Source: MKRK01 sp001896915 (GTDB lineage: Bacteria > Bacillota > Clostridia > Oscillospirales > Acutalibacteraceae). From it: 15,495 nucleotides of DNA. Positions 1-8,412 of the stretch are shown one piece after another. The notes under the pieces were generated by a model. It saw only the letters and a program-made list of their open reading frames with translations. It was not told the origin of the DNA and did not search any database. Both the position numbers and the translations under genes were made by a program. The first letter of the stretch is position 1; each line of letters opens with the position of its first letter. The stretch covers positions 1 through 15,495 of the forward strand of contig CALJJF010000191.1 in NCBI GenBank assembly GCA_937973935.1. Direction: 5' to 3'.

Positions 1-488
1 AAGGTAAGGCGGGGGTCAGTGATACGGGTATAGGGCCAGATGGTCAGGCTGCGAAAGGCGCCGCTTTCATAAAACCGAAAGCCGATGGGTTTTGCCGAAA
101 AGCTGCCAAAAGGGAAGGACAAGGTTACGTCTGCCGCAAGGGATTTTTCCTCTTCCTCCGACCAGCCAAAGCCGATTTGACCGTTGAGCGGAAAAAAGCT
201 GTTTAGCTTCCCGCTTTCATAAAAAGTGACCAGCTCAGCCGGAAATTCACCGATAGGGGTGTTGATCACGGTCTGCTCCTCCAGCGAAATGCTTTTGACC
301 GCGCCGCTTTCATAGAACGACAACGAACGAAGCCCCTTATCTCTGTAATCGGGCGGACTGTAACGGGGAATCATCTCACCGTAAGCCGTCTTAATGATGT
401 TTTTCTCGTTAAGCCTGCCATATTCCATTTTCCCGTTTTCAAAAACGGTATGGCTGATTATGCCGTGTAACTGCTCTGCCTGTATCAT
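1..488 (-). CDS. FYESG-repeat (MORN_2-like) protein, 3' end beyond window
   Basis: The first 162 residues are visible; the reading frame runs off the left edge without a stop. The ATG at 488 lies 8 bases after an AGGAGG ribosome binding site. The protein has no signal peptide or membrane segment. It contains four spaced copies of an F-[YE]-E-[SN]-G unit at residues 15-19, 58-62, 89-93 and 139-143, three of them as FYESG followed by a short hydrophobic strand. This recalls MORN_2-type repeats, which form beta-hairpin stacks. Between the third and fourth copies is a conserved-looking stretch with a Trp followed by four glutamates (GFGWSEEEE, residues 106-114). I recognise the general pattern from uncharacterised clostridial proteins but know no function. 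It stands alone after its own promoter and is separated from the upstream secreted-protein genes by a terminator. Confidence 0.85.
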   Translation of the reverse strand, partial: MIQAEQLHGIISHTVFENGKMEYGRLNEKNIIKTAYGEMIPRYSPPDYRDKGLRSLSFYESGAVKSISLEEQTVINTPIGEFPAELVTFYESGKLNSFFPLNGQIGFGWSEEEEKSLAADVTLSFPFGSFSAKPIGFRFYESGAFRSLTIWPYTRITDPRLT

Positions 489-563
489 AATAGAAACCTC
501 CTGGTCGTTACTGTGTTTACGGTATCTGTAAAGGCCTTCAATCAAGCGTTGTACGATGTATTG

Positions 564-592
564 ATTATACTATACCGGCTGCAGGTCAACAA
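564..592 (-). promoter_or_regulatory. Sigma-A-type promoter for the FYESG-repeat gene
   Basis: On the minus strand a perfect TATAAT -10 box (564-569) lies 17 bases downstream of TTGTTG (587-592). Transcription would start near 557, giving a leader of about 70 bases before the ATG at 488. The -10 box and spacing are ideal, while the -35 box matches TTGACA only in part. Confidence 0.6.
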
Positions 593-746
593 TACATTAA
601 GTTGACATAATTCGTTCATGCTTGAGGGTGTTTTTTATCATATCATATAAGATTATTCGATCTATTCTCCGTCACCAAACGTTACGAAGTTGCACAGATG
701 ATTTTATGGTATCTTTTTAGGGTTCATCCGGCCGGAAATACAATCA

Positions 747-784
747 AAAGGTGCTGATGCACAGAATTTTGCATCAGCACCTTT
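747..784 (-). terminator. Intrinsic terminator after the beta-helix gene pair
   Basis: A perfect 15-bp inverted repeat (arms 747-761 and 770-784, 8-base loop) starts 18 bases after the stop codon of the beta-helix gene. Only four Ts follow on the minus strand, and the plus strand also has a T-rich tail after the stem. The stem is strong, so termination is likely on the minus strand and may work in both directions. The rest of the gap from 489 to 802 holds the promoter at 564-592; I see nothing else in it. Confidence 0.75.
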
Positions 785-802
785 GGGGTTTGTTTTTGTT
801 CG

Positions 803-3613
803 CTACGGGTTCACTCTGATCAGCTTGACATCATCAATATAGATATCGTGGCTTGTTGTCCAGCAGGCCGCAAAAATACGGAGCTTTGTGGTGCCCGGCG
901 GAACGGTGAAGAAGCTTGCTTTGTGGGCATATTCGTTGTCGGTCACATAAAAGGCACTCTGACCAACGATGGCGTCACTGTTGTTCATGAAATGCACCCC
1001 GAACTCGCAGGCGTTTTCGTAGCTGTTGGATTTCACGTTACCGCTGAAATAATAGGTCTGACCCGGGACAACGCCGTTGATGATTTGATTTGCCCAGCCG
1101 CCGCCGGCAGATGTTAAATGTAGCGAATTGTTGCCGTCAACAGGATATTTGGCGTCCACCTTCACAGCAGTGGTGCTGTTGGTGTCCCAGCCTGTTAAGC
1201 CGGATTCAAAGCTGCCGTTTTGCAGTAGATTGGTGCCGGTTACCCCCGCGGCTTCTAGGAAGGGAAGACCCCAATAGGGCATGAAGCCGGACACCTGCTC
1301 GGTAAGGGAGAAGGTGGTGTCACGCTCCTTGGAGAAGTCATGACCGGCTTCCCATTTTAGTTTGCCATATTCAAAAGCGCCGATATCGGGAGCAGTGCCT
1401 TCATATTCATCCGTGCCGACGGATAACGGAATTCCCTTGTCAACCGCCACGGAATCCGCTTGTAAGGTATAATCATTGCCGCCGGGGTTGGTGAATTTCA
1501 GACCGGAGTTTTGGTTGTACAGGTTGTTGCCCATAAACGCATGGTCGCCGTAAAACAAGGGGGGCATGATATTGTTGAAGAATTGATCTCCCGTCCAGTC
1601 TGCACCGATTTTTGCGTTGTTGTTATAGATATTGTCCAGATTGCCGGTACCAACAGAATTGATGCCGATCAGGGTATTGTTATACACCTTGTTGTTATAG
1701 GACGGGCAATTGAGATGCATGGTTCTGTCCATGTTATATGCCAGATTGTGATGGACAAGGAAATTCAGGCTGCCGTTGTCCAGATAAAGGGCGATGACGT
1801 CCTTGTTGTTGTTGCTGTCGGAAATGATGTTGTGGTCCACCTCAGTCAGCCCCATGGCATCAAATTTATAGGAGCCGATGACGGAGCTGTCGTTCATGTT
1901 AACAGAAATATTGCGCAGCCGGTTGTGGGTTACACGCAAATTGGTACCGTTCAGGATAATGCCGGTTCTGGCGGTGTTCTCAACGGTATTATAAGCAATG
2001 AGGGTGTAGTTGCAGAACATAGGGGTAATGGCGCCTGCATTGGAGTTGATATAGCCCAAATCGTGGAGATAATTGTTGACGACGCTGCAGTGGTCGGCTT
2101 CGATCTGGATACCCGCTTCGGCGCCGTATGCAACGGTGTTGTTCTTGATAATACTGAAAGCGCCTTTGATGATGACACGCTGGAAGGCTGCTTGCCATGG
2201 GTACCAATAGCTTTTTGAGGTATGGTAGTAGTATTCAATGGTATTGCTGTCCAGAATGAGTCGGGTGGAGGATTTGTCAGTTTTGACGGTGGCACCGAAC
2301 AGGTTTAGTCCCTCGATGGTGATATATGCTTTTCCCGAAACATCAAAAGCATTGATTCTTGATTTATATTCGATGTTCATGGTGTTGGGATTCACGCCGT
2401 TTTTGGCATAGAGATATAAGGTCCCTTCATTGTAATACCACTCATTTTCCGTGTCCAGGAGGTTCAGCTTGTTATAAAAATAGAACTTGCTGCCGGAGGT
2501 GGGGGAGTCCCATCCGCTTCCGATTTTGGTGAAGACCGCTTTTCCCACGGTTTGGCTCGTTACAACTGAGGTATAATGGATATAGTGGCTTGAGCCCTCA
2601 GTGGAGATGGAAGCGCCGTTGAAATAGCCCTCGGGCTGGGTGATGGCGGTACTGGTGACCGAGGTGTCACCGCCGGCACTGGCCGAGAGAGTCTGACCGA
2701 CGCTAATGACCTGATCGGTGCCTTTGTTGGGATATCTGGCAAGGGTTTGCATTTCCCTGTCGGCAAAGACCTGGTTGAACTCATTCATGCTTAAGGTCAC
2801 GTTTGTCTGATAAATGTTGCCGGAATACAGCGTCCAGGGGGTGGTGATTTTTTCCAGTCCCGAGACAGTCACTTTTTCATTGTTAAAGGGCTTGAAGGTA
2901 ATGGGGGCACCGGGCTGTCCGGCGTTTTTCACAGTAATGGCTTCGGTGTATTCGCCGCCCATGATGAAGCAGGTATCACCTGCCGTCATGGTGTTCGCCG
3001 CTTTTTGGATGGTCAGAAAGGGAGCGGACTGGCTGCCGCTATTGGTGTCCAGGCCTGTTTTGGAAACATAAAAATGTGCGTTATTGTAAATGGAACCTAT
3101 TTTAAGTACATATCTCTTGGTCCCCAGAAGATCAATGGCGTTGAATTCCTCATCCTTGTTCACATCGGCAGCTGCCAAAGCCGTATCGGTCAGCGGCTTG
3201 ATATTTAATAATGACTTTTTTTGTTCCAGCAGATCAATGACGTCAATGGAACTGTCACTGTTTACGTCGCCGTAAATCACAGCGGTCAGCCGGTCATTGA
3301 TGATGTTGCCTTTTTGCAGGACCACCTGATAGCCGGTTCCCATATTGCCGGAAGTGACTGTTGCACCGCTGGTGTCTTTCACAGACAGGGTTCCGTTTCC
3401 CTGTAAAACGGATAACACCGTTCTGACATCGGTTTTAGGGAGGATACCGCAAATGGTCTTGCTCATGGGTAAGATTTTTAAGGCTCCGCCCGAAAGGACA
3501 GAAATGCTTTTGTCGACGGTGCTTTGTGCACAGACAAGATTGGTTCCCGGCACAACGATTAAGAGGGTCAGAATTAATGTGATACAGGTTAGCTTTGTCA
3601 TTCTCTTTTTCAT
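803..3613 (-). CDS. Secreted dockerin / right-handed beta-helix / CBM-like protein (smaller paralog)
   Basis: A 936-residue exported protein. The ATG at 3613 follows GGAGG by 8 bases and begins a classic signal peptide (MKKRMTK, hydrophobic core, cleavage near residue 30 at VCA-Q). Residues 31-112 form a small module shared with the neighbouring gene. Residues 113-172 are a type I dockerin with two calcium loops, D116-N118-D120-D127 and D150-N152-D154-D161. Residues 178-790 are Asn-rich beta-helix rungs, opening with FYVSKTG, GDTCFIMGGEYTE and later NQVFADREMQTLARYPN; this start resembles secreted polysaccharide lyases and glycosidases of the pectate-lyase-like fold. Residues 793-936 are a CBM4/9-like beta-sandwich beginning NGSFESGLTGW. 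No catalytic residues can be assigned. It is probably co-transcribed with the larger paralog 66 bases upstream; I saw no convincing promoter in that gap. It may bind or cut a plant or microbial polysaccharide outside the cell, but the substrate is unknown. Confidence 0.9.
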   Translation of the reverse strand: MKKRMTKLTCITLILTLLIVVPGTNLVCAQSTVDKSISVLSGGALKILPMSKTICGILPKTDVRTVLSVLQGNGTLSVKDTSGATVTSGNMGTGYQVVLQKGNIINDRLTAVIYGDVNSDSSIDVIDLLEQKKSLLNIKPLTDTALAAADVNKDEEFNAIDLLGTKRYVLKIGSIYNNAHFYVSKTGLDTNSGSQSAPFLTIQKAANTMTAGDTCFIMGGEYTEAITVKNAGQPGAPITFKPFNNEKVTVSGLEKITTPWTLYSGNIYQTNVTLSMNEFNQVFADREMQTLARYPNKGTDQVISVGQTLSASAGGDTSVTSTAITQPEGYFNGASISTEGSSHYIHYTSVVTSQTVGKAVFTKIGSGWDSPTSGSKFYFYNKLNLLDTENEWYYNEGTLYLYAKNGVNPNTMNIEYKSRINAFDVSGKAYITIEGLNLFGATVKTDKSSTRLILDSNTIEYYYHTSKSYWYPWQAAFQRVIIKGAFSIIKNNTVAYGAEAGIQIEADHCSVVNNYLHDLGYINSNAGAITPMFCNYTLIAYNTVENTARTGIILNGTNLRVTHNRLRNISVNMNDSSVIGSYKFDAMGLTEVDHNIISDSNNNKDVIALYLDNGSLNFLVHHNLAYNMDRTMHLNCPSYNNKVYNNTLIGINSVGTGNLDNIYNNNAKIGADWTGDQFFNNIMPPLFYGDHAFMGNNLYNQNSGLKFTNPGGNDYTLQADSVAVDKGIPLSVGTDEYEGTAPDIGAFEYGKLKWEAGHDFSKERDTTFSLTEQVSGFMPYWGLPFLEAAGVTGTNLLQNGSFESGLTGWDTNSTTAVKVDAKYPVDGNNSLHLTSAGGGWANQIINGVVPGQTYYFSGNVKSNSYENACEFGVHFMNNSDAIVGQSAFYVTDNEYAHKASFFTVPPGTTKLRIFAACWTTSHDIYIDDVKLIRVNP

Positions 3614-3679
3614 GATAAATACCTCCGTCAATAGATTTGATTGACTCAACTTTCGGATTGTGTCCGATCGTCAATTGCG

Positions 3680-6600
3680 TTAAGGATTGAACTGTATCAC
3701 TTTCATATTATCCAGATAGATATCGCTGTCACTGCCCTTGGCGGACACAAATACCTGAAGCTTAGCGGCGCCCTCCGGTGCGGTGACGAAGGTGTTCTTT
3801 TCCGTGTAGACATTGTCGGCGGTGATAAAGGAGCCGCAATAGATTTCTCGGTCATTTGCGTCAAGGAACCGAATGCCGAACTCACAGGGGTTTTCATAGC
3901 TGGCAGCTCTCATTTTGGCACTCAGGTGATAGGTCAGCCCCGATGTGATGCCTGTTGAGATGGTTTGGCTGATGGAACATGCGGCAGGACCCAAATGCAA
4001 GGCATAAGCTCCGTGGGTGGGTGTTTTGGAGGTCACGGACACACCCGCCGCATTGACGATATCCCAGCCCGTCAGTGCGTTTTCAAAGCTTCCGTTGGTC
4101 ACCAGATTGGCACCCGGCACGCTGACGCTTTCCAGATAAGGAAGGTTGTAGGTGGGGGTGAAGCCCGACTGAGACGGTGTAAGTGAATAAACAATGTTCC
4201 GCTCTTTGAAAAATTCATGACCGGCCGCCCATTTCTCAAGCCCGAATTCAAAAGCACCAATGTCCGCTGTTCCTATTCTGTCAGCGGTTCCCACAGGAAG
4301 AGTGATGCCCTTATCAATGGCCGATGTGGCGCCGGACAACAGGCTGTAATCGCCCTTTGCCGGGTCGGTAAATTTCAGCTTGTAGTTCAGATAGTATAAA
4401 TTAGAGCCTAAAAATGCGTGATCGGCATAAAAGAAGGGGGACATAATGTTATTATAAAACTGGCTGCCGGACCAATCGGTTGATTGGGTGGAACCAATGA
4501 AGGCATTGCCGATCAGGGTGTTATTATACACTCGGTTACAGATGGACGGTCCCTCAACCACCATGGTTTTATCAACATTGTAGGCAACATTGTGGTGGTA
4601 GATAAAGTTCATACTGTTTTTACCCAGGCTGTATGCGGTGACAGTGCCGTTGTTTGAGGAATCGCCCACGATGTTGTGGTCGACTTCTGTGCGGCTTAAT
4701 CCATCATAATTCACGGACCCGACGGCATAACCCCCACAGAGATTGACTGAAATATTTTTGAATTTGTTGCCGGTAATCCGCAGGTTTGCCGCTGTCAGCT
4801 TGATTGCGGATTTACCTGTTTTTTCAATGGTGTTGTATGCAATGAGAGTATCATTGTTGTTGACAGGTGTGATGGCGGCGGCATCGGAGCTGCCGTAATT
4901 GATGTTGTGAATGTAGTTGTTCATGATGGTACAGTTGTTCCCTTTGAGCGTAATTGCACCTTCGGAGCTGTAGGCGATGGTACTGTTTTTTATTGTGCTG
5001 TTGTTTGCATAAAGGGTCAGACCGCCATATTCTGTTCCTGTGCTGCTTTTGGTGCTGTGGTAGAAATACTGTAAATTAAGTTTGTTCAGTGTGAGGTTTT
5101 TGGAACCGTTGTTGTTTTTGACGGAAGAACCGAAGATTTCAATGCCATCCAGGCTGATGAAGGTTTTTTCGGATACGTCGAAGACGTATTCTCTCGCTTT
5201 TACTTCAATGTCCAAGGTGTTTGGATTTACGCCGCCCGGGGCATACAGATACAGGCTGCCGTTATGATAAAACCATTCGTTTTCGGTGTCCAGCAGGTTC
5301 AGCTTGTTGTAGAAATAGAATTTACTGCCGGTAACAGCCGGTTTCGGCAGTGTCTCAAAGGTAACAAATGAACCGGAGCCGCCATTGACGGTTGAGGTAT
5401 AAAACACTTCGTGACCGGCTCCTTCCACAGCAATGCCACCGCCGATGAAATCGGAGCCGGCAGACAGGGAAGAGGAAGTGAGGGATGAGCCGGAAGCAGT
5501 ATCTGCGGTGAGGGTAGTTCCTGTGGAGAGCACATCGGCGGTACCCTTGTTGGGAAAACGGGCAAGGGTTTGCATTTTGCTGTCTGCAAACACCTGATTT
5601 TTTTCGTTGAGGTTCAAAGTCACATCCGCTTTATAAATGTTGCCTGAATACGTTGAAAAGGGGGCAGTGACCCTGTCAAGACCGGATAGGATTACTTTCT
5701 CGGCATGATAAGCCTTGAAGGTGATGGGAGAACCGCTTTCTCCCGAATTTTTCGGTGTGACGGTTTCATGGTACACACCGCTCATGATATAACAGGTGTC
5801 ACCGGCCGTCATCAGGTTTGCCGCTTTGGTGATTGTTTTGAAGGGGGAGGAAAGACTGCCTTTGCCAGAATCGCTTCCGGTGTTAGAAACATAAAAGTCG
5901 GCACTGTTATAGATGTTTCCGACCTTTAGGATATATCTTTTTATAACCAATAAGTCAATGACATCGGAAGGGCTGGTATCCTTGTTTGCATCCCCGGCTT
6001 CGAGATATGCGCCTTGTAATGTGACCATTTTCAAAAGATGCCGTTTTAATTTCAACAAATCAATTACATTAATCATACCGTCTGTCACAATGTCACCGTA
6101 CACAATGACAGTCACCTCGTCCAGTGCTTCGCCGTTGTCTTCCAGCACGAAGGTGTATCCTGTGCCGACGGTGCCACTTGTGACAGTGTTGCCGTCTTGA
6201 TCCTTGGCTATGATAGTGCCTTCGCCGTCCAGATAGGACAGAACCGTCTGTACATCGGTGCCGGGCTCAATGCTCTGAAGCTGTTTCTTTGACTGAATGA
6301 GCTTGATTGGTGCGGTTTCTTTGCGCGTGATAAGCTTTGGAAGGTCGATATCGGGCGGTGGTGCCGTGGTTGTGGGGACGGTTGTACCCGTTGTGGTTGT
6401 GGTTGTGGTGGTTGTAGTTGCGGTGGAGGTGGGGTCATATTTGATCAGCTGAATATTATCAAACTGCCCTTTGAATCCCCCGGCGCCCTTTGAGGAAACA
6501 TGGAAGGTAAAGGTTTGGGTTCCTGTAGAAAAACTGTATACACCGAAGTCCTTGGTCTGATACCCGGTGAAGGAGCTGAGATTATATTCATAACCTGTAT

Positions 6601-7879
6601 CGGTGCCGTTGATGCTCAAATCGTAATATCCGCTGTCGTTGGAGCCCTTCATGGCGGCTTTGATGATATAAGTGCCTGCCGGAACATCCGTCAGGGTGAA
6701 GCGGATGTATTCCCGGATGGCGGTAGCGTTCAGCATGACGGTGGAACCGCCCCCGGCGGAAGTATCAGCCATAACGACGCCGGCGGGCGTCCCTGAGAAC
6801 GGGAGGGTTTCGCATTCATAAAAATAATTGTTCAGCGTAGCGTCCACCACCGTCTGGGTGATGGAGGAGGTTCCTGCGGAATAATAAATGCCGTTCTTGT
6901 GTCTGGCAACGGAAACACAGGTCCACAGGCCGTCCAGCTGAATCTCGTCGATGTCGAAATCGGCACCGGGAATATTTAATTCTCCCTTGGTATTCTGACC
7001 TGCCGCCAAAAGAGCAGTGTCGGTCATGGCAACAATATCATTGCCGGAGGCAATGATTTTTTTCACACCTGTCCAGCCGGAGATGTTATTCCAGTTCCAA
7101 TAGTTTGTGTTAGCTTTGCCGATTACCAAAACCCGGCCGTCTGCCGTTAAGGCAAAGCTGTGGCCAAAGCTGGCGGCAACCTGTATGATGGTCTCATTTG
7201 CCCAGGAGGCAGGAATGGTGGCTTTGCCATCGTTGTTGTTCCCTCCGGCAACCACACGACCTGTGTTTGTTAGTCCTATGATATGAGAATAATAGGTGTC
7301 GATTTGTGTATAGTATTCGCTTGCCCCCAGGGCTGCGTTGAGCGTGTCGGCGGCCGTTATCAAATTGGTTTCGCCTGATTTGACGGCATATACCACTCGG
7401 CCTGTCGTTGTCAGGCCGACGATACCCATGCCGCCTGCCGCTTTGATGAATTTAATATTTGTCCAGCCCGCCACAGAGACCTTGGGTGTGTCAAAGGCCG
7501 GGGAAGGTCCGCATAACATAACGGTACCGTCTTGCCGGAGAGAGGCGGCAATGGAGTCACCGACTGTGATCCCAACGACCTTGTTGTTGGGATTGGGTAT
7601 GTATCGGGGTGTAACGGCGGGCGCCGTGTTCCAGTCGCCCATCAGCTCTGAGGTTTTGATGGCGCCAAAGCCGTTTGCACCGCCCAGACGAACGGTACCG
7701 TTGTCAAACAGGGCGAGTAAGCTTTGACTTGCCGAGGAATTGTTCAAGCAATACTGAACAACACCGGTGGACGATACATCCGCCGACACACGGGATAGAT
7801 TGTTGAATGTCATTGTGCTGATTAATAATAGGATTGCCAAGAGGATACTGACAGTCTTTTTCACACGTTTCCTTTTCAT
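3680..7879 (-). CDS. Secreted RCC1-like / CBM-like / dockerin / beta-helix protein (larger paralog)
   Basis: A 1399-residue exported protein. ATG codons at 7885 and 7879 both follow AGGAGG (spacing 4 and 10); I chose 7879, which starts MKRKRVKK plus a hydrophobic core. Longer starts lie upstream of the promoter. In order: signal peptide to about residue 33; an RCC1-like repeat region at 40-340 with units such as GHSFALTADGRVLVIG, suggesting a beta-propeller; a beta-sandwich resembling CBM6/35 domains at 352-482 (YECETLPFSG to FDNIQLIKY); a Thr-rich linker at 484-509; a pre-dockerin module at about 516-592; a dockerin at 593-652; a beta-helix at about 660-1250; and a CBM4/9-like domain at 1256-1399. 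From the pre-dockerin module onward it matches the downstream gene domain for domain. Its dockerin is degenerate: V598 replaces the usual Asn/Asp, and the second loop has one extra residue. It is the first gene of the likely two-gene operon; the role is inferred as extracellular carbohydrate binding or degradation. Confidence 0.9.
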   Translation of the reverse strand: MKRKRVKKTVSILLAILLLISTMTFNNLSRVSADVSSTGVVQYCLNNSSASQSLLALFDNGTVRLGGANGFGAIKTSELMGDWNTAPAVTPRYIPNPNNKVVGITVGDSIAASLRQDGTVMLCGPSPAFDTPKVSVAGWTNIKFIKAAGGMGIVGLTTTGRVVYAVKSGETNLITAADTLNAALGASEYYTQIDTYYSHIIGLTNTGRVVAGGNNNDGKATIPASWANETIIQVAASFGHSFALTADGRVLVIGKANTNYWNWNNISGWTGVKKIIASGNDIVAMTDTALLAAGQNTKGELNIPGADFDIDEIQLDGLWTCVSVARHKNGIYYSAGTSSITQTVVDATLNNYFYECETLPFSGTPAGVVMADTSAGGGSTVMLNATAIREYIRFTLTDVPAGTYIIKAAMKGSNDSGYYDLSINGTDTGYEYNLSSFTGYQTKDFGVYSFSTGTQTFTFHVSSKGAGGFKGQFDNIQLIKYDPTSTATTTTTTTTTTGTTVPTTTAPPPDIDLPKLITRKETAPIKLIQSKKQLQSIEPGTDVQTVLSYLDGEGTIIAKDQDGNTVTSGTVGTGYTFVLEDNGEALDEVTVIVYGDIVTDGMINVIDLLKLKRHLLKMVTLQGAYLEAGDANKDTSPSDVIDLLVIKRYILKVGNIYNSADFYVSNTGSDSGKGSLSSPFKTITKAANLMTAGDTCYIMSGVYHETVTPKNSGESGSPITFKAYHAEKVILSGLDRVTAPFSTYSGNIYKADVTLNLNEKNQVFADSKMQTLARFPNKGTADVLSTGTTLTADTASGSSLTSSSLSAGSDFIGGGIAVEGAGHEVFYTSTVNGGSGSFVTFETLPKPAVTGSKFYFYNKLNLLDTENEWFYHNGSLYLYAPGGVNPNTLDIEVKAREYVFDVSEKTFISLDGIEIFGSSVKNNNGSKNLTLNKLNLQYFYHSTKSSTGTEYGGLTLYANNSTIKNSTIAYSSEGAITLKGNNCTIMNNYIHNINYGSSDAAAITPVNNNDTLIAYNTIEKTGKSAIKLTAANLRITGNKFKNISVNLCGGYAVGSVNYDGLSRTEVDHNIVGDSSNNGTVTAYSLGKNSMNFIYHHNVAYNVDKTMVVEGPSICNRVYNNTLIGNAFIGSTQSTDWSGSQFYNNIMSPFFYADHAFLGSNLYYLNYKLKFTDPAKGDYSLLSGATSAIDKGITLPVGTADRIGTADIGAFEFGLEKWAAGHEFFKERNIVYSLTPSQSGFTPTYNLPYLESVSVPGANLVTNGSFENALTGWDIVNAAGVSVTSKTPTHGAYALHLGPAACSISQTISTGITSGLTYHLSAKMRAASYENPCEFGIRFLDANDREIYCGSFITADNVYTEKNTFVTAPEGAAKLQVFVSAKGSDSDIYLDNMKVIQFNP
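6353..6430 (-). repeat. Thr-rich linker coding repeat
   Basis: Low-complexity ACC/ACA codons encode a run of ten threonines within a Thr/Pro-rich linker (residues 484-509 of the larger beta-helix protein). It separates the N-terminal RCC1-like and carbohydrate-binding-like part from the part shared with the paralog. Such linkers are common between modules of secreted carbohydrate-active enzymes and are often glycosylated. Confidence 0.85.
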
Positions 7880-7916
7880 AAACATAAAACCTCCTGCTTT
7901 GAATCGATACATAAGG

Positions 7917-7945
7917 ATTATATAATTATTGATGGAAACAATCAA
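7917..7945 (-). promoter_or_regulatory. Sigma-A-type promoter for the beta-helix operon
   Basis: On the minus strand TTGATT (7940-7945) and TATAAT (7917-7922) are separated by exactly 17 bases. The predicted start near 7910 gives a leader of about 30 bases containing AGGAGG. This also excludes starts further upstream for the 1399-residue protein. Between this promoter and the terminator at 8083 is an AT-rich stretch with no gene. Confidence 0.7.
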
Positions 7946-8082
7946 GCGAAAATAAAAATATTGAAAATAACTGTACATTATTTACATAATATAGTCACGG
8001 GTTTTGTGTATATCAGATGTATGGTGTTGCTTTCCGTAATGATGATATCACAGGAAATTCCTTGATGAAAGACAGAACGTAA

Positions 8083-8114
8083 AAAAACAGCTATCCTCTT
8101 CGATAGCTGTTTTT
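8083..8114 (-). terminator. Intrinsic terminator after the ferredoxin gene
   Basis: A perfect 13-bp inverted repeat (8083-8095 and 8102-8114, 6-base loop) ends in a run of seven Ts on the minus strand. It starts 12 bases beyond the ferredoxin stop codon. The plus strand also has a short T-run, so weak two-way termination is possible. Confidence 0.85.
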
Positions 8115-8126
8115 ATGGAGATTCCA

Positions 8127-8309
8127 TTACTTTTTCAGGATTGCATGCATGGGGCAATATTGGACGCATTTCAGGCAGTTGATGCATTTGTGTTCGTCCA
8201 CGGTGGGTGCGGCAAAGCCCTTCTGAAACAAGGCACCCACGGGGCATACCCGGACCGAAGGACAAGGATGGTTTTGGGGACATCTGGATTGATTGACCAC
8301 GACAGACAT
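8127..8309 (-). CDS. Small 4Fe-4S ferredoxin-like protein
   Basis: Sixty residues, starting at an ATG 7 bases after GGGAG. The C-terminal half has a standard 4Fe-4S motif (C42-x2-C45-x2-C48-x3-C52-P). The N-terminal half has cysteines in unusual spacing, C10-x5-C16-x5-C22-P, followed by VGAL as in normal ferredoxin repeats. It is therefore a two-repeat ferredoxin whose first motif has been remodelled; it may hold one standard cluster and a second one with fewer or different ligands. I recall similar short proteins beginning with a CPQNH motif in Clostridia, with no defined partner. It lies 103 bases after the PH-domain gene with a terminator behind it, so it may be read alone or with that gene. 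An electron-transfer role is inferred from the cluster motif only. Confidence 0.88.
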   Translation of the reverse strand: MSVVVNQSRCPQNHPCPSVRVCPVGALFQKGFAAPTVDEHKCINCLKCVQYCPMHAILKK

Positions 8310-8412
8310 AGAAACACTCCCGTAAAATTTTAATGAAATAATGATACAACAAAAAATGACGGTTGTATGTGACCTTGTTACAAATGCAGTATTGGGTAAA
8401 ACGGATAGGGGG

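Noticed and set aside
602..630. TTGACA on the plus strand as a promoter
   Set aside because: No -10-like sequence at 16-18 bases downstream, and no plus-strand gene follows.
1511..2218. Plus-strand open frame of 235 codons
   Set aside because: It lies fully inside the smaller beta-helix gene on the opposite strand, has a Val/Ile-rich composition expected from antisense of Asn/Thr-rich codons, and shows no ribosome binding site or recognisable domain.
7338..7727. Plus-strand open frame of 129 codons
   Set aside because: Antisense to the RCC1-like repeat region of the larger secreted protein; no independent support.
8344..8368. Hairpin ATACAAC/GTTGTAT between the PH and ferredoxin genes
   Set aside because: Only 7 bp with an 11-base loop and no T-run after the stem on the minus strand; not enough for a terminator call.
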